NCBI GenBank assembly: GCA_003116875.1
Contig: BCKT01000004.1
Span: 314,845 to 378,844 of the forward strand
Direction of reading: 5' to 3'
DNA length: 64,000 bases
Origin: Takashimella koratensis
Taxonomy: Eukaryota > Basidiomycota > Tremellomycetes > Trichosporonales > Tetragoniomycetaceae
Each line of letters opens with the position of its first letter. Position 1 is the stretch's first letter. A program made the translations under genes and the position numbers. The notes under the pieces were generated by a model that made no database searches, was not told where the DNA came from, and saw only the letters and a list, made by a program, of their open reading frames with translations. Positions 1 to 13,200 of this stretch are shown here, piece after piece.

Positions 1-2121
1 TCTACCTTCGTCCGTTCCAGATCGCCCAGGCCAAGTCAAAACCATGGGCATATATGACCAGCTATAACAAATTGAACGGAGTCCACTGTTCCGAGAATCC
101 GTGGTTGCTCAATCTTCTGAGAAAGGAGTTTGGCCACGACGGGCTGGTGATGAGTGATTGGTATGGGACGTATTCGGTCTCCGAGGCCATCAAGGCGGGT
201 TTGGACCTCGAGATGCCTGGTCCGGCGAGATGGCGCGCAACCGAGCTGGTTCAACACGTTATCAACGCACATAAAGTCAACGAGGACAAGATAAACGAGC
301 GCGTCACTCATATTCTCACCTGGATTCAGAAGCTGGCGAGAGCCAATGAGGAACTGGTGTTCAACCCTGTGGAGGAGTACACTCGGGCGAGAAGTGTCGA
401 GGAGACGAGGGTGGTTCGCGAGTCGGCAGGGGATAGTATCGTGTTGCTCAAAAACGAGGGCGTCCTTCCTCTTCGCAAAGGACGAGTCGCCGTCATTGGT
501 CCCAACGCCAAAGATCGTGTACTCACCGGCGGCGGGTCGGCACAACTTCGCTCCTCATGGTCCCAGTCCCCATGGCAGGGTCTTGTCTCCTCGAAACCCG
601 ACTCTATTTCCCTCTCTTACTCCCTTGGCACCTACACATCCAAGTTCCTCCCCTTCCTCGACGAGAATTTTACCTGCACCGACGGGTCCCCCGGATTCGA
701 TCTGCTCCACTACCCGATCGTCAATGGTGTCCAAGCGTCTTCTCCAGTCATTGAGGAGAAATTCGACCACTCGTATCTCCTCATGGCGGATTTCCATCCA
801 CCTGAGTTGACAGAACAGTATTTCACCGAGATCAAGGCAGTCCTCAAAGCGCCAGAGGACGGGGAATACGAGTTTGGGTTAATGGTTACCGGTCAAGGAT
901 GGTTATGGGTCGACGAGGTATTGGTTATTGATAATGGTCTTGACCAAGTTCGAGACACGACGACTTTCTCTAGCGGTACTGCTCAAGCTACAGGTCGAAT
1001 ATCTGTAAGGAAGGGACAGGTCAGTAAGGTTTTTTCTTAGTCTTTACACTATCAAATCGCTAATACGTTGCCACTGCCTCAGTCGTATAGTATTCGAATG
1101 CTGCACGATACCCGCCCTCCTCCATCTACCGGCAAAACCACTCCTCTTCTCATCCACGCTGTCCGCCTCGGTGCTTCACCTGTTGAAGATCCCGAAGCCT
1201 CCATTTCCTCTGCTGTCCAGCTCGCCCAGGAGTCCGACGTCGCCGTGGTCGTTGTTGGCCTTAATCCGGACTGGGAGAGCGAAGGTTTCGACCGGTCTTC
1301 TCTCTCCCTCCCTCTCCGATCCGACGAGCTCATCTCCTCCGTCGCTGCAGTCAACAAAAACACCGTCGTCATCGTCCAAGCCGGCTCAGCGATCTCCATG
1401 CCGTGGCTCAAGGATGTCGCAGCCGTCGTTCATGCCTGGTATGGCGGGAACGAAACTGGGAACGCTATTGCCGATATCATCTACGGCTCTGTCAACCCCT
1501 CAGGCCGGCTACCGATCACTTTCCCAAAACGAGAGGAAGATATTGCAGCCACGCTCAATTTCAAATCGGCAAGGACTAAAGTGCATTATGAGGAAGGGAT
1601 ATGGGTAGGGTATAAGCATCATTATGCGAGGAAGATCGAACCTCTTTTCCCCTTTGGATACGGGTTGAGCTATACCACGTTCGAGTACTCGGATTTGTCG
1701 ATCTCGACGAGTGTATTAGAAGGAAACCAGTGGGTAGCCACTGCAAGTGTCAAAGTTACCAACACCGGTACCTGTCCCGGTCGCCACTCGGTCCACTTCT
1801 ACCTCTGCCCTCCGGAAGAATCAAGCACGGGTCTGAAACACCCTAGCCACAGCCTCCAAGCATTCGCAAAGACTTCCGTCCTCCAACCTGGCTCCTTAGA
1901 GTCGGTTACTGTGTCTTTGGATAAATGTGAGTAGCGTATTTAGATGATTAAGAAATGGCCTAAGCTGATTCTTAGATGCCGTCTCGCATTGGGACGAGTA
2001 CACGGATAGCTGGAGAGCAGAAGTCGGAACTTGGACTCTTAAGATTGGCATCGACGCGCAGACGCTTTGGGGTGAGGAGGCTTTTGAACTCTTAGATAGC
2101 ATGCCTTGGCGGGGTCTGTGA
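1..2121 (+). CDS. GH3 beta-glucosidase with PA14 domain (3' part; 5' end outside window)
   Basis: Partial gene. Exons are <1-1018, about 1080-1926 and 1977-2121, ending in TGA. The first visible in-frame codons already read as a GH3 TIM-barrel (TSYNKLNG motif). The GLVMSDWYG motif carries the aspartate nucleophile near base 155. A PA14-like insertion follows at about 640-1018. The second exon holds the alpha/beta sandwich domain (PITFPK; PFGYGLSYT) and the third completes a fibronectin type III-like C-terminus. The enzyme should hydrolyse terminal beta-D-glucosides such as cellobiose. Whether it is secreted cannot be told because the N-terminus is missing. The next gene on the same strand is a sugar porter, which suggests coupled uptake and hydrolysis. 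PA14-bearing GH3 enzymes can prefer varied oligosaccharides, so the exact substrate is inference. Confidence 0.9.
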
Positions 2122-3229
2122 GCCGAGACTCATGCTAAGCACCTGATCATCTACGCATCAAAGCCGATCTCTCTGATGCTCTCCGCCGAGTTATGGGAAT
2201 GAATTTTGTTCAATATGGAAACAGTCACCACTGACATCGCCCGGCTTAGAGCGCTGAGGATGCTCTCCACATCTCAATCGCGCTTGATTTGTCCACTCCC
2301 TTTCGCGAAAGGTGGGAGACCGTCTCATCCGAATCTCACCCCGACAGAATATGTCTCTCCCGTGGCTGGAATTCATTCTGGGAAGAGAATGTCCAATCGT
2401 GCGCCGGTGGAGTCCGCCGGAGGTGTATCGGAGTTAACCGTTGGTTCCGACTTTACAATGTGCGTCGGCCAACTTGCCCCCTTTCGCCGCTCCTCTCTTT
2501 TCCGACCCGCCTGCCCCTTTCTTTCTACATTCCGATAACGACTTTGCCCGCGTGAACCAATGGCGCACCGGGACCTTTGGGTGGTAAAAGTTCTACAGAG
2601 TATTCCGAAGACCGCCGGGCATGCGTGCACCTGGAACTGGAGAGGAGGGCTGAATTAGGAAGAAAGTCGGAAAATAACATGGAGGGAAGGAGACTGACGG
2701 ATTGTTCACATGTCAGACTTGGTGCCGAGTGCCTCAAACCCTGAGACTACGGTTGTGTCTCTTTCTTTAGGCCTCGGCGCTGGACTCCTCCTTCCCTCCC
2801 TCTCTCTCCCTCGGCCCCTATCAGTCGTCGACTCCCGCATAACTAGAATTCATTGAAGATCACTATCTGCGCCGTTGTCTCGCTTCTTGGACCATCATCG
2901 TACGTACTCGCCGTGAGCTTGTCGTCATAATATCAACAACACAGAACATCCCTGGTGTTTCCTCACTCAGTTGTCGCCGAACATATCCACCGGACCCCCT
3001 TGACCGACGTTATCTGCGCCGACGTTTCGCTTTTCGCTGGGGAGATCAGCCGTGACTATCTCCCAATTCTGCTTGCCATCACCGCTGGACAGCTGAACGA
3101 TCGGCTCAACATTATTGCGAACTCCGAGGCGTTGCTCACCTTAAAAGGGGGAGCGATCGACACCTCCAGCTTTGGCAGACCACAAATAAACTAAACTAAA
3201 CAAACAGACACTCTACGACACACATCGAC
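2122..3229. other. Intergenic region, no gene seen
   Basis: No ORF here has splice-consistent coding potential. It should hold the 3' UTR of the GH3 gene and the promoter and 5' UTR of the sugar porter. The region just before the ATG at 3230 is A-rich (repeated ctaaactaaacaaacag-like sequence), as expected for a leader. A CT-rich stretch lies at 2757-2820. Confidence 0.6.
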
Positions 3230-5042
3230 ATGTCCATTTACTCTGGAATCACCCCTCGAGGGTATATTGTCATGGTCTTCGCCTCCATCGGCGCGCTCCT
3301 CTACGTAAGTCTGCAATCCCCCTAATCCCTCATTCCTTCAATCCCTTATTCTCTTTCCCCCTCACTCTTTTCCAATCTCGTTAATCCGTACTGACCCTCT
3401 CTAGGGCTTTGATAACGGCTGGTGGGGTACTGTACTCGGCGAAACCGTTTTCCTCTGCGATTACGGTTCGGAAACCATCGTCAACGGGGTCAAATCATGC
3501 TCGCTCTCCGCACCCAAGCAGTCCGCAGGGTCAGGTATCGGTTCCGCGGGTATTATGATTGGTTGTCTCTTCGCCGTGTATCTCAACTCACTGCTGGGGA
3601 GGAAAAGGTCGCTTTATATCATGGCCGTCGTTTCGATTATTGGATGCCTTATTGAGGCGCTCTCGAGCTTGGGTTCGACTTCGGATAGCCGATTCGGTAT
3701 TGTGAGTGTAGCCCTTGGGCCCCGTTCCCTCTCCCGATCCCCCTTTATCCTTCTTCCTCTTCGCTCCAAACCAGGCTGATCTCGATCAGTTCCTCGCGGG
3801 CAAGATCATCAACTCCATTGCCATGGGTTTCGCGATGAACGTTATTCCCGTCTACCTTTCCGAGACGTCTCCCACATCGGCTCGAGGCTTCGTCATCAAC
3901 ATGTACCAGACCATCCAAATTGTTGGTGTCATTATCGCCGCCGGATCCGTGTACGCTGTCTCCACCCGTACCGACAAGGGGGGGTACCTTATCCCCATTG
4001 GCGTGCAGTTCATCGCTCCACTGCTCATGCTTGCTGTGGGGTCCTTGCTGCCCGAGTCCCCGCGCTGGCTCGTGTGGAAAGGGAGAAATGAGGATGCCAC
4101 CGTTGCTGCCGACGCCCTGTTCAAATCCGACAAGGTCGAGTTCGATAGCGCCGACTACGTGCACAAGCTGTCCCTCGCGTTCGAGGAGGAGAAGAAGCTG
4201 GCAGGCTCCGAGAGCTGGCTCGATTTGCTCAAACAGCCAGACTGCAGAAGGATGCTCCTCGCAGTCGGCGTTCAGTGCCTCCAACAGGCTCAAGGTTCGT
4301 CTTACATGACCACCTACATTGTCTCCTTCCTCATCTCGACCGGCGTCACGGATTATTACCCCATCGTGATGGCTTTGTACTGCGTAAGTCGCTGCTCTCT
4401 TATCCTAACGCTTCTCATGCCCGAAAGATCGAAGCTGACCACCTTTTCCAGCTGTATTTTGTGTCCATCGCCTCGGGCTACTTCCTCCCAGACTATTTCG
4501 GTCGTCGACCCGTCATCATTTTTACCTCTGTCGTCTGCGGGGCGTGCCTCATCATCGTGTCAGCACTCACCACGGCCTATCCCGACGCCCCCGCCTCTGT
4601 TCAGAAGGCCTGCATCGGTCTCATCTTCATCTGGTATTTTTCCTTTGGCGCCAACGGCCCTCTTGTCTGGATCTACACCGCCGAACTCGCCCCTACCCGT
4701 AACCGCGAGCGCGTTCTTGGCGTTGCCGTCTTCTCCGGCGCCGCTGTCTCACTCATCATCACCTTCGTCGCGCCCTACATCCAGGATACGGGCTACGGTA
4801 ACCTCGGATCCAAGATTGGCTTCTTCTGGGGCGCTTTCTCGATCGTCAACATCTTTTACTGTTACTTCTTAGTTCCCGAGACAAAGGGGAAGAGTCTGGA
4901 ACAGATTGATTATCTGTTTGAACAAAAGATTGGGGCAAGGAAATTTGGGTCGTATCAGTTCAACGACGATGTTCTGGCCGTTCAGGGGGAGGTCGACGAT
5001 GTCATTCTCGACGGCAAGGACAAGGACGCGGTCCAGGTATAG
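3230..5042 (+). CDS. MFS sugar transporter (sugar porter family)
   Basis: Four exons: 3230-3304, 3405-3701, 3790-4383 and 4452-5042 (TAG), encoding about 518 residues, the normal sugar-porter length. All introns are in phase 0. Family hallmarks are visible: YGFDNGWWG in TM1, NSLLGRK in the first cytosolic loop, the PESPRWL signature after TM6, DYFGRRP after TM8, and the VPETKGKSLEQID motif near the C-terminus. It is a plasma-membrane proton or facilitated sugar transporter of the 12-TM fold. The acceptor at 3789 was preferred over one at 3774 because it gives the usual FLAGKIIN reading without extra residues. Its tandem position behind a GH3 beta-glucosidase suggests glucose or beta-glucoside uptake. 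Substrate cannot be set from sequence alone. Confidence 0.92.
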
Positions 5043-7079
5043 TTTGGGGATGTCTACAGTGTTTGAGTGGGTCATATGGGTACGTGTTGGTCTCTGAGTT
5101 TTGGTTTCTGTGAGTGGAGCCTTTACTTAAGGATGATGAGCACACATATTCTGCGAGGGGAGAGGGAGAGGGGACGAGCAGGGGTAAGTAATTTGTAGTG
5201 GTTTCCCCGGAATGCACTGTTACTTGATTCGATTCGTGCCACACTCCACCCAAAGGATGTTGCGTTACCCCAAATGGAATTGAGGACTGACTGTAGCAGA
5301 TTTGACTGGTCAACGCCCCTCGATGCGAAGCACCATGCAACGACCTGCGCTCCTTGCACCGTCGTCAGACCTATGCACACGTGGCGTAGCCCCCCAGTCA
5401 AAAGTCGTGACGCAGACAAAGCCCGAACAGAACCGGGCAAAGGGTCAGTCATAAGACGAGTGTGTGGTAGGGTTGGCGTCGGGATCTGTCTGAACCTCCC
5501 TCCCTTACTCGGGTTTAGTCTCCCTCCTCGGTTCCGTAAGAGACTGTCGGCGCTCTCCCCGAGGTCCGATATCCTATCCTAGGGAAGGATCGGGCGAACG
5601 GAAGGGAGTGAAGAGTCCGACGAAGGATCTCGGCGGAGCTGAAAAAAAAAAAAACATGAGACATGTGTGTCTTGATCGATGGAATTGTGCCAAGTCTGAT
5701 CAGAGGATGATGCTTGGTCCGCTGACTCGACTCGACTCCATTTGCTCCGGCCGCTCGCCCTCACGCTCTCACGCTCTGACCCTGGCACGATCCGTAACCC
5801 TCGTCGCTGCCTTTGGTATCAACTCGTTCACATTCCACATCACCGCTCTCATTACATTCCTCATCAAAACATGCCTCCTGAATCAACCAACCAACCAACC
5901 AACCTGCCTGCTATGTCTCGGCGCTGTGTTGACCTGATTCGAAGTGATTGGATCTGATTCGATCTCGGTCCTGATCGGGCGGTCAAGTGGGACTGGAGCT
6001 GGGACCTGTGAGGGGTCTAGACTTTGTCGGTTCTTCTTGTTGTCAAATCACATCTCGGCGCAGATTCGCCTATCCTTCCGTTGCGTTACATCGACGAAAG
6101 CGTGATGGCTTTCTCTCGGGGTTTGGTTTCGGTCCCAACGTGATCTCTGAGGACGATGATCCGATGATTGGACGACTGGATGGTTTGATGGCCGGCTGTT
6201 CTGATCGGCCAGCGGTCGACAGGGGGAAGCAGACGACGCGGTGAGGTGAGCGGTGATTGTGATTGTGAGGGTAGAAGATGAACAAGCTCAGTCATGGCAT
6301 GGTTTCCGCAGGGTTTGCGCCGAGTTTGACTGCCGTTGCTCCGTGGCGACATGCGGTTGCGCATCATGTAGTGGAGGAACGTTGTATCAGCGGGCGAGAC
6401 GAGAGATCCCCTGCCCGTCTGTGTGGGTGAGGAGAGGTGGAGTGATGAGAGGTGCAAGGACAGAACCTCCCGACACGGACGTGGGATCGAAAGGAAGGAC
6501 AAGTGAGTGTGGACCACCTCCACTCTGGGTCCTTTGGGTCTGATGGATTTGATGGATTTGATGGATTTGATGGATATGCTGACTGTGATTGATTGATGAC
6601 TGTGATGGATTGCGTGGATCGGATTGGGTCATTGACAATCTTCTACCCAGCTGACCTCCACCCGTGGCTCTGACCCTGACCGGGCACTTGATCCTCCACC
6701 CGAATTTAGCCACCCGACGTAAACGACGACCGCCTCTGACCCCACCGTAGGACCCGCGCACCCACTCGCCCGAGACCCGACCTCCACTTTTCCCACTTTG
6801 CCCATTATTGGTTTTGCTTCATGGGTTCATGCCTTCTGCACTCCTCCTTCTCCTTCTCGTTCATCGTCCACGCAAACTCACACTTTATTGTACATTTACT
6901 ATCACTTCCTCCACCGTCGTGCTTTGTCACCCACTTCTCTTGCGTCTATCCCTTCATCTTGGAAATTTAAATACTTCCACCACAGAGGGGTAAACACCCC
7001 CATCCCACTACGCCTTTTTACCCCTCCACCCTCCACCCCAACCCCAACCCCTACCCCAACCATACACAACACTTCTACT
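5043..7079. other. Long intergenic region, no gene seen
   Basis: About 2 kb without a supportable gene. It contains an A13 run (about 5642-5654), a CAAC microsatellite (about 5884-5904), a 10-mer tandem repeat (6541-6575) and, near its end, an AATTTAAATA element (about 6964) about 110 bases before the ATG of the next transporter. The long ORF that enters from 6798 is mostly proline/serine/threonine low-complexity leader and is treated as 5' UTR upstream of ATG 7080. Confidence 0.55.
6541..6575. repeat. Short tandem repeat, unit TGATGGATTT
   Basis: Three and a half near-perfect copies of a 10-base unit in intergenic DNA. The opposite-strand reading gives an artefactual HQIHQIHQ peptide. Confidence 0.85.
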
Positions 7080-9167
7080 ATGCTCCCTTCCTCCACCGAT
7101 ACCAGTCCTACCTCGACACTCCCTCCTGAGACTCCGGCCGCATCCTCATCGACCGACCTCTCCACCGCCCGTTCCACCAAAATCCAAACAAGCTCGACAG
7201 CGCTCACGACTGACGGACCGGACAACTCCGACGGTTCCAAAAAATCAGATGACCCGACTTTACCAACAACAACGAAAACCACCTCACCACCATCACGAAC
7301 CAAAGTCCGCAAGCTCGATTTCGGGTTCTTGCCAATTCCAAAACGACTCAGACATGATCCGTCAATGACCGTGGTCGAGCGGTTCCCATGGAGCTTACGC
7401 CTCAATTTTCTCTTCGCTGCCACTGCCGTGAGTCTCACTCCTCTTTCTTCCCTCCGCTCCTTCTTCCTAGCCACGTCAATTCCCAGCCACGTCAAGCTGA
7501 CTCCCTCCCAGACCGTCGCTGTGATGAACCTCTACTACATCCAGCCGATGCTCGTCGCTATCGCCAAGGATTTTGGCGTCTCCAACGATGCAGTCTCCCG
7601 GATCCCGACTCTCGCGCAAGGCGGGTACGGCTGTGGTATCGTCCTCGTCAGTCCACTTGGCGATCTCGTACGAAGGCGCCAACTCGTCATCTTGCTCTTC
7701 ATCATCACTACAGGCCTATCGATCGGTCTCGCCCTCGCTCGGTCCGTCGCCATGCTCGAGGGCCTCAGCTTCGTTGTTGGGCTCTGCACGGTCTCGCCAC
7801 AGATTATGATACCCTGGACAGCGGATATGGCGCCAGCTGATAAGAGAGCAAGAGCAATGTCGACTACCCTCTCGGGCTTGATCACGGGTTTAGTCCTGGG
7901 TCGTGTCCTCGCGGGCGTCCTGTCGACCCTCAAGTCGTGGCGGGACACCTACTGGCTCAGTGTTGGGCTCCAGGGAAGTGAGTCGTGATCAATTGGGAAT
8001 GCATGGACAAAGCTGACTCTGGTCAAAGCAATGTGCGTGGTGCTTTACTTTTCGCTCCCAGATACCCCGGACAAGGTGAGTGCATGAGTGGTGGTCAGAG
8101 GCGACATTGCTGACCACGCTTGTAGGACATTGGCTTGTCATATTTTGGCGTCGTAAGTCACGACCTATCAACCGTTTCAGCCGGAAGCCCTCACTAACTC
8201 TTCCAGTTGTGGAGCATGGTCAAGTACATGCTCAAGTACCCTACCTTGGTTCAGGCATGTCTCATCGCCATGTTCACTTCGGCCGTATTCGCAGGCTTGT
8301 AAGTGATCCGTGTCCATCTGTTCCTAGAGTCATCTACTAACCTCACCTGTAGCTGGACAACGCTCACCTTTTTGCTTTCCGATGCGCCCTACAACTATTC
8401 ATCACTCGACATCGGTCTCTTCGGCCTGTTGGGCATCATCGGCGCCCTTCTCGCACCTCAATGGGGTCGACTTGTGGATCGTATCGTACCCTGGCTCGGC
8501 CAGCTCATCGGAGTCGTTACAGGTATCGTCGCTATGGTCATCGCCCTCGCTGCTGCAGATATTAGTATCGGCGCTGTCTGTGTCGCTATCATCATCTATG
8601 ACATGGGTCAACAATGTCTCCAGGTCGCGTCGAGTTATCGGATCGCGGGGATCGACCCAAAGGCGCGGGCTAGGTTGAACGGGTGTTTTTTGTTGTGTCT
8701 GTTCGCGGGTCAGGTAGGTGCGATTCAGTTCTGATCGCGTCTAGCCAGAGGGTCATTGTCTCCCTCCTCTTTTCTCCATCCCTGATGGGTCTTGTTCGCT
8801 TAGTGTTGATTACTGACCCCCTGCGCAGACCTCTGGAACGGCGATCATGACTAGCATCTATAACTCGCACGGGTGGCGACCTACTGGCGCATGCGCCGTC
8901 GCCTTTGGTGGAGCTGCTCTGTTCCTCGTCTTTATCCGTGGCCCACACGAGCATGGCTGGATCGGTTGGCACGGTGGTGCGCAGGTACTCAAGCGGGAGA
9001 AGATGACCGATCTCAGCCCCGAGGCGATCACCGAGGGCGTCTTGGCCAAGCTTGAGCGTGGGGTCAAAGACAAGCTCCATGTGGGGGAACAGACGGCGAG
9101 TGCCGACGCAGCAGAGAGGGGAGCGATGGGTGTGGAGTCAACAGAGGAGAAGAAGATTGAACAGTGA
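7080..9167 (+). CDS. MFS transporter, YNFM/drug:H+ antiporter-like
   Basis: Seven exons: 7080-7427, 7512-7977, 8029-8075, 8126-8152, 8207-8298, 8353-8713 and 8829-9167 (TGA); about 559 residues. A Ser/Thr/Pro-rich cytosolic N-terminus of about 90 residues precedes the first membrane segment. The N-terminal MFS half shows NLYYIQPML, GYGCGIVLVSPLGDLVRRR (loop 2-3 motif) and the second half shows FWTTLTFLLSD and NGCFLLCLFAGQ. The TM1 motif resembles bacterial YNFM-type MFS proteins, so distant bacterial ancestry is possible but untested. Intron 1 (7428-7511) is 84 nt with no stop, so its retention would insert 28 residues before TM1. The exon at 8126 is only 27 nt. ATG 7080 was chosen because a TATA-like element lies about 110 bases upstream. 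Substrate unknown. Confidence 0.85.
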
Positions 9168-10293
9168 CGATGAGGTCGTAGAGGTTGATCAGAGGTACAA
9201 TCTACATACATTTTTATTTACAGAGGGAGCATACCATACAGGCAATGTATCATATTGGTCACGTGATAGGAGGTAACAGGTTGGGGAACGAAAGTGCAAC
9301 CTCGGTCTCGGCGGATGTATGCATGCTGGAAGTGGGTTGAGTAGTAGTCGAGGTCGTGAGCAGTGGTGATGTATCGATGACAAGGATGAGGACGAGGACG
9401 AGAACGCCGGAAGGAGTATAGACGAGTGGTGGAACTTTGAATGGGTGGGACTGAAATGGAAATCGAGGAATGAATTGAATCCAGCCACGGGGGTTGTTTC
9501 CAAATCACCAAATCACCACTGTGCACCTAGTGGCCCGTGCGTTGTTCGCCATGTCCTCTGGGCTTTGGGTAATTGTAACCTGTCGACCATGACCATTGCA
9601 TCCATTCATTCATCGATACCCATCCCAGGGCAGACAACGCAAGGCTGCGCCATACACGACTGCAGCGCTGCCCCCCCTTCTCTCTCCCTGTTCCTCTCGC
9701 CCTGCCCATCCTCGTACCTCTCCTCGACCCCAACCCTGTCAATTCAAATCCCAACGGCGACCAGCTCGCCGAGCAGGCTCACCCACCCCATACCCACCTC
9801 CCCACTCCCTCCCTCTCCTCCAGGCTCTGTAAGCCATCTTACGCAGCCTCGTATTGTTTACACATCCACCCATACACTCCGAGACTCATTCTCAATTCAT
9901 AACGCACAAACAAAAAACAAAATCGGAGGCAGACTCGAAGCAGTCCTCCTCGTCGTCTACATCGGCTTGCTCGCAATACAGTCTACACAAAGGCCTACGT
10001 ATTGTCCTATCCATACGAACGAAAGAAGAAGGATACGGTTAGGGGAAAAACGTCACGACTCACGCCGCCTTTGGATCGGCAGACCAAACCACCCGGGACG
10101 ACGCAACGTTCGACGCCACCTCGCTTCGTCCCAGACGATCGCAATTGAGTTGACAGCCGCCAAGTACAAACGACTTGAGCACCTCGAAACGGGTGGTTGA
10201 GCCAAGGGCGTCCGAGAACGAAAGACCGCGTAGCAATACCCCCCAAACGCGGGAGAGAATCGGAAGACGACACGGCTGATAGCGGTTAGCGCA
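9168..10293. other. Intergenic region, no gene seen
   Basis: About 1.1 kb of C- and T-rich leader-like DNA between the MFS gene and the hydrolase. One ORF from 9445 is low-complexity and has no protein-family features. An unrecognised 5' exon of the downstream hydrolase could lie here. Confidence 0.5.
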
Positions 10294-13200
10294 ATGTTCC
10301 ATTCTAGGATCGAGCGAGACAGGTCCCGCTCTCGACGAGGGAGAGGTTCAACTCGACCTACCGATGGTGTCGACAATGTCTCGGTGATATCTCCACCTCT
10401 TCCCACTACTTCATCTCCATTTCGCACTACCTCTACCTCCCCTTCTACCTCACAATCACCATTACCGTCACCTGGATCCTCACGGTCTCCTTACCTAACT
10501 TCACACTCGCCTTACCTCTCACCTTCGTCCTCCCCTTCCCCTCTCCCATCGCCTTTACCTACCCCCTCCATCGCGTCCGACGTCGACGCGTTGCATCTTT
10601 CGCCAGGTGCACGAAAACCCAGCGCAGGAACACAACCCCCAGACTCGCCGTCACCGTCGAGGGATAAAGGGAAGAACAGGGCGATCACGCTCCCGCCCCA
10701 GACTAGGAGTTTTGATATTGAAGATAGTGAAGACGAGGACGAGATGCTTGGTCCACGATTAGGGAACAGCTCAATCTCCCCAGTGGAGCAGGAAGAGGTC
10801 GAGGGGATGTACGGTGGGTCTCTCCCTTCCTCCTTGACTGACAAACCCCAGCGTCCAGTGAGATGCTCGACGCACTCATCGACGAGCTCAACCGTCGCTC
10901 TTCCACTTCCTCTTTTTCCTCACTCTCCATCACCCCTTCGCCCTCACCTCTACCACAGAAGCACGCCGGTCGAAGAGGCTCGATCATGCCCGCTGTCGCT
11001 GCGCAGGCAGCCACCATGTCGCCTCCCCCGCCGCCTTTGAACGTGAAGATCCTCGAACCGAGCGGGCTCGAAGAGTGGGGTTACAAAGCCGCCGATGTGG
11101 AGGTGGAGGCAGAAGACGCAGGCTCGATCAGGCATCAGAGGGAGAAAGCAAAAGCGGAACGAAAGGCAAAAGCAGCAGCTGCGGCTGCAAAGGCAACCAC
11201 TGCGTCACTGGCGCGAGAGGAATCGGTAGCTCAAGCAGCTCCTGCGCCTCGCCCACCTGTACCAACCTTTGCAGCATCCACACTCGCACCACCGACACTC
11301 GCACCACCCCCTTCCTTGTCGCCTGCACCGGCACCGACTGCAGGTCCTCGACCCCGGTTCAGCATCAGCCGACAACCGGTACCCAAGTTGACCCTATCGC
11401 TCGAGCCCAGTCCCACGGCCTTTGCGTCCAACCTCAATAAACTCAGCGCACCGGCTTCCCTCAGCCCAGGACTCGAGCCAGGTCCCCGGATCTCCCCTGC
11501 GACGTCGCCGGTACGTGCGGGGTCGATCAGTGCCGGTCCTATTGGCAGAGTGACGACGGCGGTGATCGCGCCGCCAAAGCCAGCACCAAAGCCAGCACCA
11601 AAGCCGGCGGCGCCCGCACCAAAGCCTGCACTAGAACCTATCAAAGTGGAACCAGCCGCGCCCGTCGTTGCTCCCTTGCCCTCACCCGCGCCTCGTATCT
11701 ACGGACCCATGGCTCCTGGCTCAACCCCCGGTCCCAACAAATCGGTCATGTCCATCGACGATATCATCCGTAAACACTCAGTCGCGCTCTCCTCGGCAGT
11801 CACCGCAGTCAAGGACAAGGCTCGGTCCGAACTCGCTATGACCTCTCACCGCCCACACCCCGTCGTCGTCGTGGGCAGAGATCACGACCCGGACGAGATC
11901 ATGGATACCCAGCCCAAGGGTCCTGGGACCGGTGGGATGCGCAGGAAGAGTTCCAGGTCGATTTACGACGACTTGTCGTCACCCGAGGTTTCGGATAGTG
12001 AAGAGAGCGAGACCCCGGATGCCACTCCAGCCCCCGAAGCGAACCAAGCGCCTCAGATCCCTGTCCAAGAAATCGAGGACGACCCCATCTCATCGTACCT
12101 CACCGAGCTAACTCAGGGCTCGTCCGCTCCTCCTACGGCCCCGCTCTGGATGGACAAATCGCTCCCGACGACACCTGTCCGCCAGAGCTCGGACAACTCT
12201 CTCCCGACTACCCCTACCGGTGGCGGCGCAAGCATATCCCGTAGCCCGTCAATCGCGCGTGTCGTCTCTGCCGCCTCCCTCGTGCGACGAGCGAGCAAAA
12301 CCCCGCTCGCCCGCCGCGCGTCGTTCTCTAGCAATCACCAGAACACTACCAACGCAGCGACACAGCAGGCGATCCACGATGTTGCGGAGCAAGAAGCCCT
12401 CGCCACAGCACTCTACCTTCGTTCCCCACAACTCACGCGCATCGTCGACCTTCCTCGTCCTTACCCGCGACCACCACTCCGCGTGTCCTTTGCCGACCTG
12501 GGGAAACCCACCGGCCGCCCTGTCGTCGTCTACCTCGGCCTCGGGTGCGTCCGGTACTTGATCGGTTTATACGATGAGCTCGCCAAGGCTCTCGATCTGA
12601 GGCTTATCTGTATCGACCGATGGGGGCTGGGCAAGACGGATCAGATCCCACAAGAGGAGAGGGGCGTTTTGGACTGGGCAGAGGTGGTGGAGAAAGTATT
12701 GGATTCGATTGGAGTAAGAGAGTTCCAAATCTTGGCGCATAGTGCGGGAGCTCCGTACGCGCTCGCCACTGCGCTCAAGCTGGGACCAAGAGTGAAAGGG
12801 AAGATTCATCTCTTAGCTCCCTGGGTGGGCTCGGATGTCGATGGCGGTGAGTAACGGAATCGGTATGAGAGAAAACAGCTGACAGAGGTTAGGATACAAA
12901 TGGCTCAAGTGGGTGCCACAGGGAATCATCAAGTCCGCGATGGCAGCGGAGTGGAGACTCGAGTCGTACCTCCTCGGCAAGGCGCCTACCGTCCGACACA
13001 AGCCTGTGAGCTCGGACGACACGGTATCGAAAGACGACGACACCTACCACGGCGGTGTCGTCGCGTCTCCATCGAGTTCAGGATCGCACCGCACTAGTAT
13101 GGACTTTGGGCCAACCGACCACCGAACCTTACACAACCGCGCCTCATGGACGTCGCTCGATTCGAGGACGCCATCAATTTCCGGCCCACAGGGGTACCAG

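Noticed and set aside
6387..6761. Minus-strand ORF with HQIHQIHQ repeat
   Set aside because: Generated by the TGATGGATTT tandem repeat; no family features and no splice context.
6798..7079. N-terminal extension of the MFS transporter from an earlier ATG (6798)
   Set aside because: The extension is Pro/Thr-rich leader-like sequence containing a TATA-like element at about 6964, so ATG 7080 is the better start.
9445..10200. 251-residue ORF before the hydrolase
   Set aside because: Low-complexity Ser/Pro/Thr sequence with no recognisable domain; several alternative frames are equally open.
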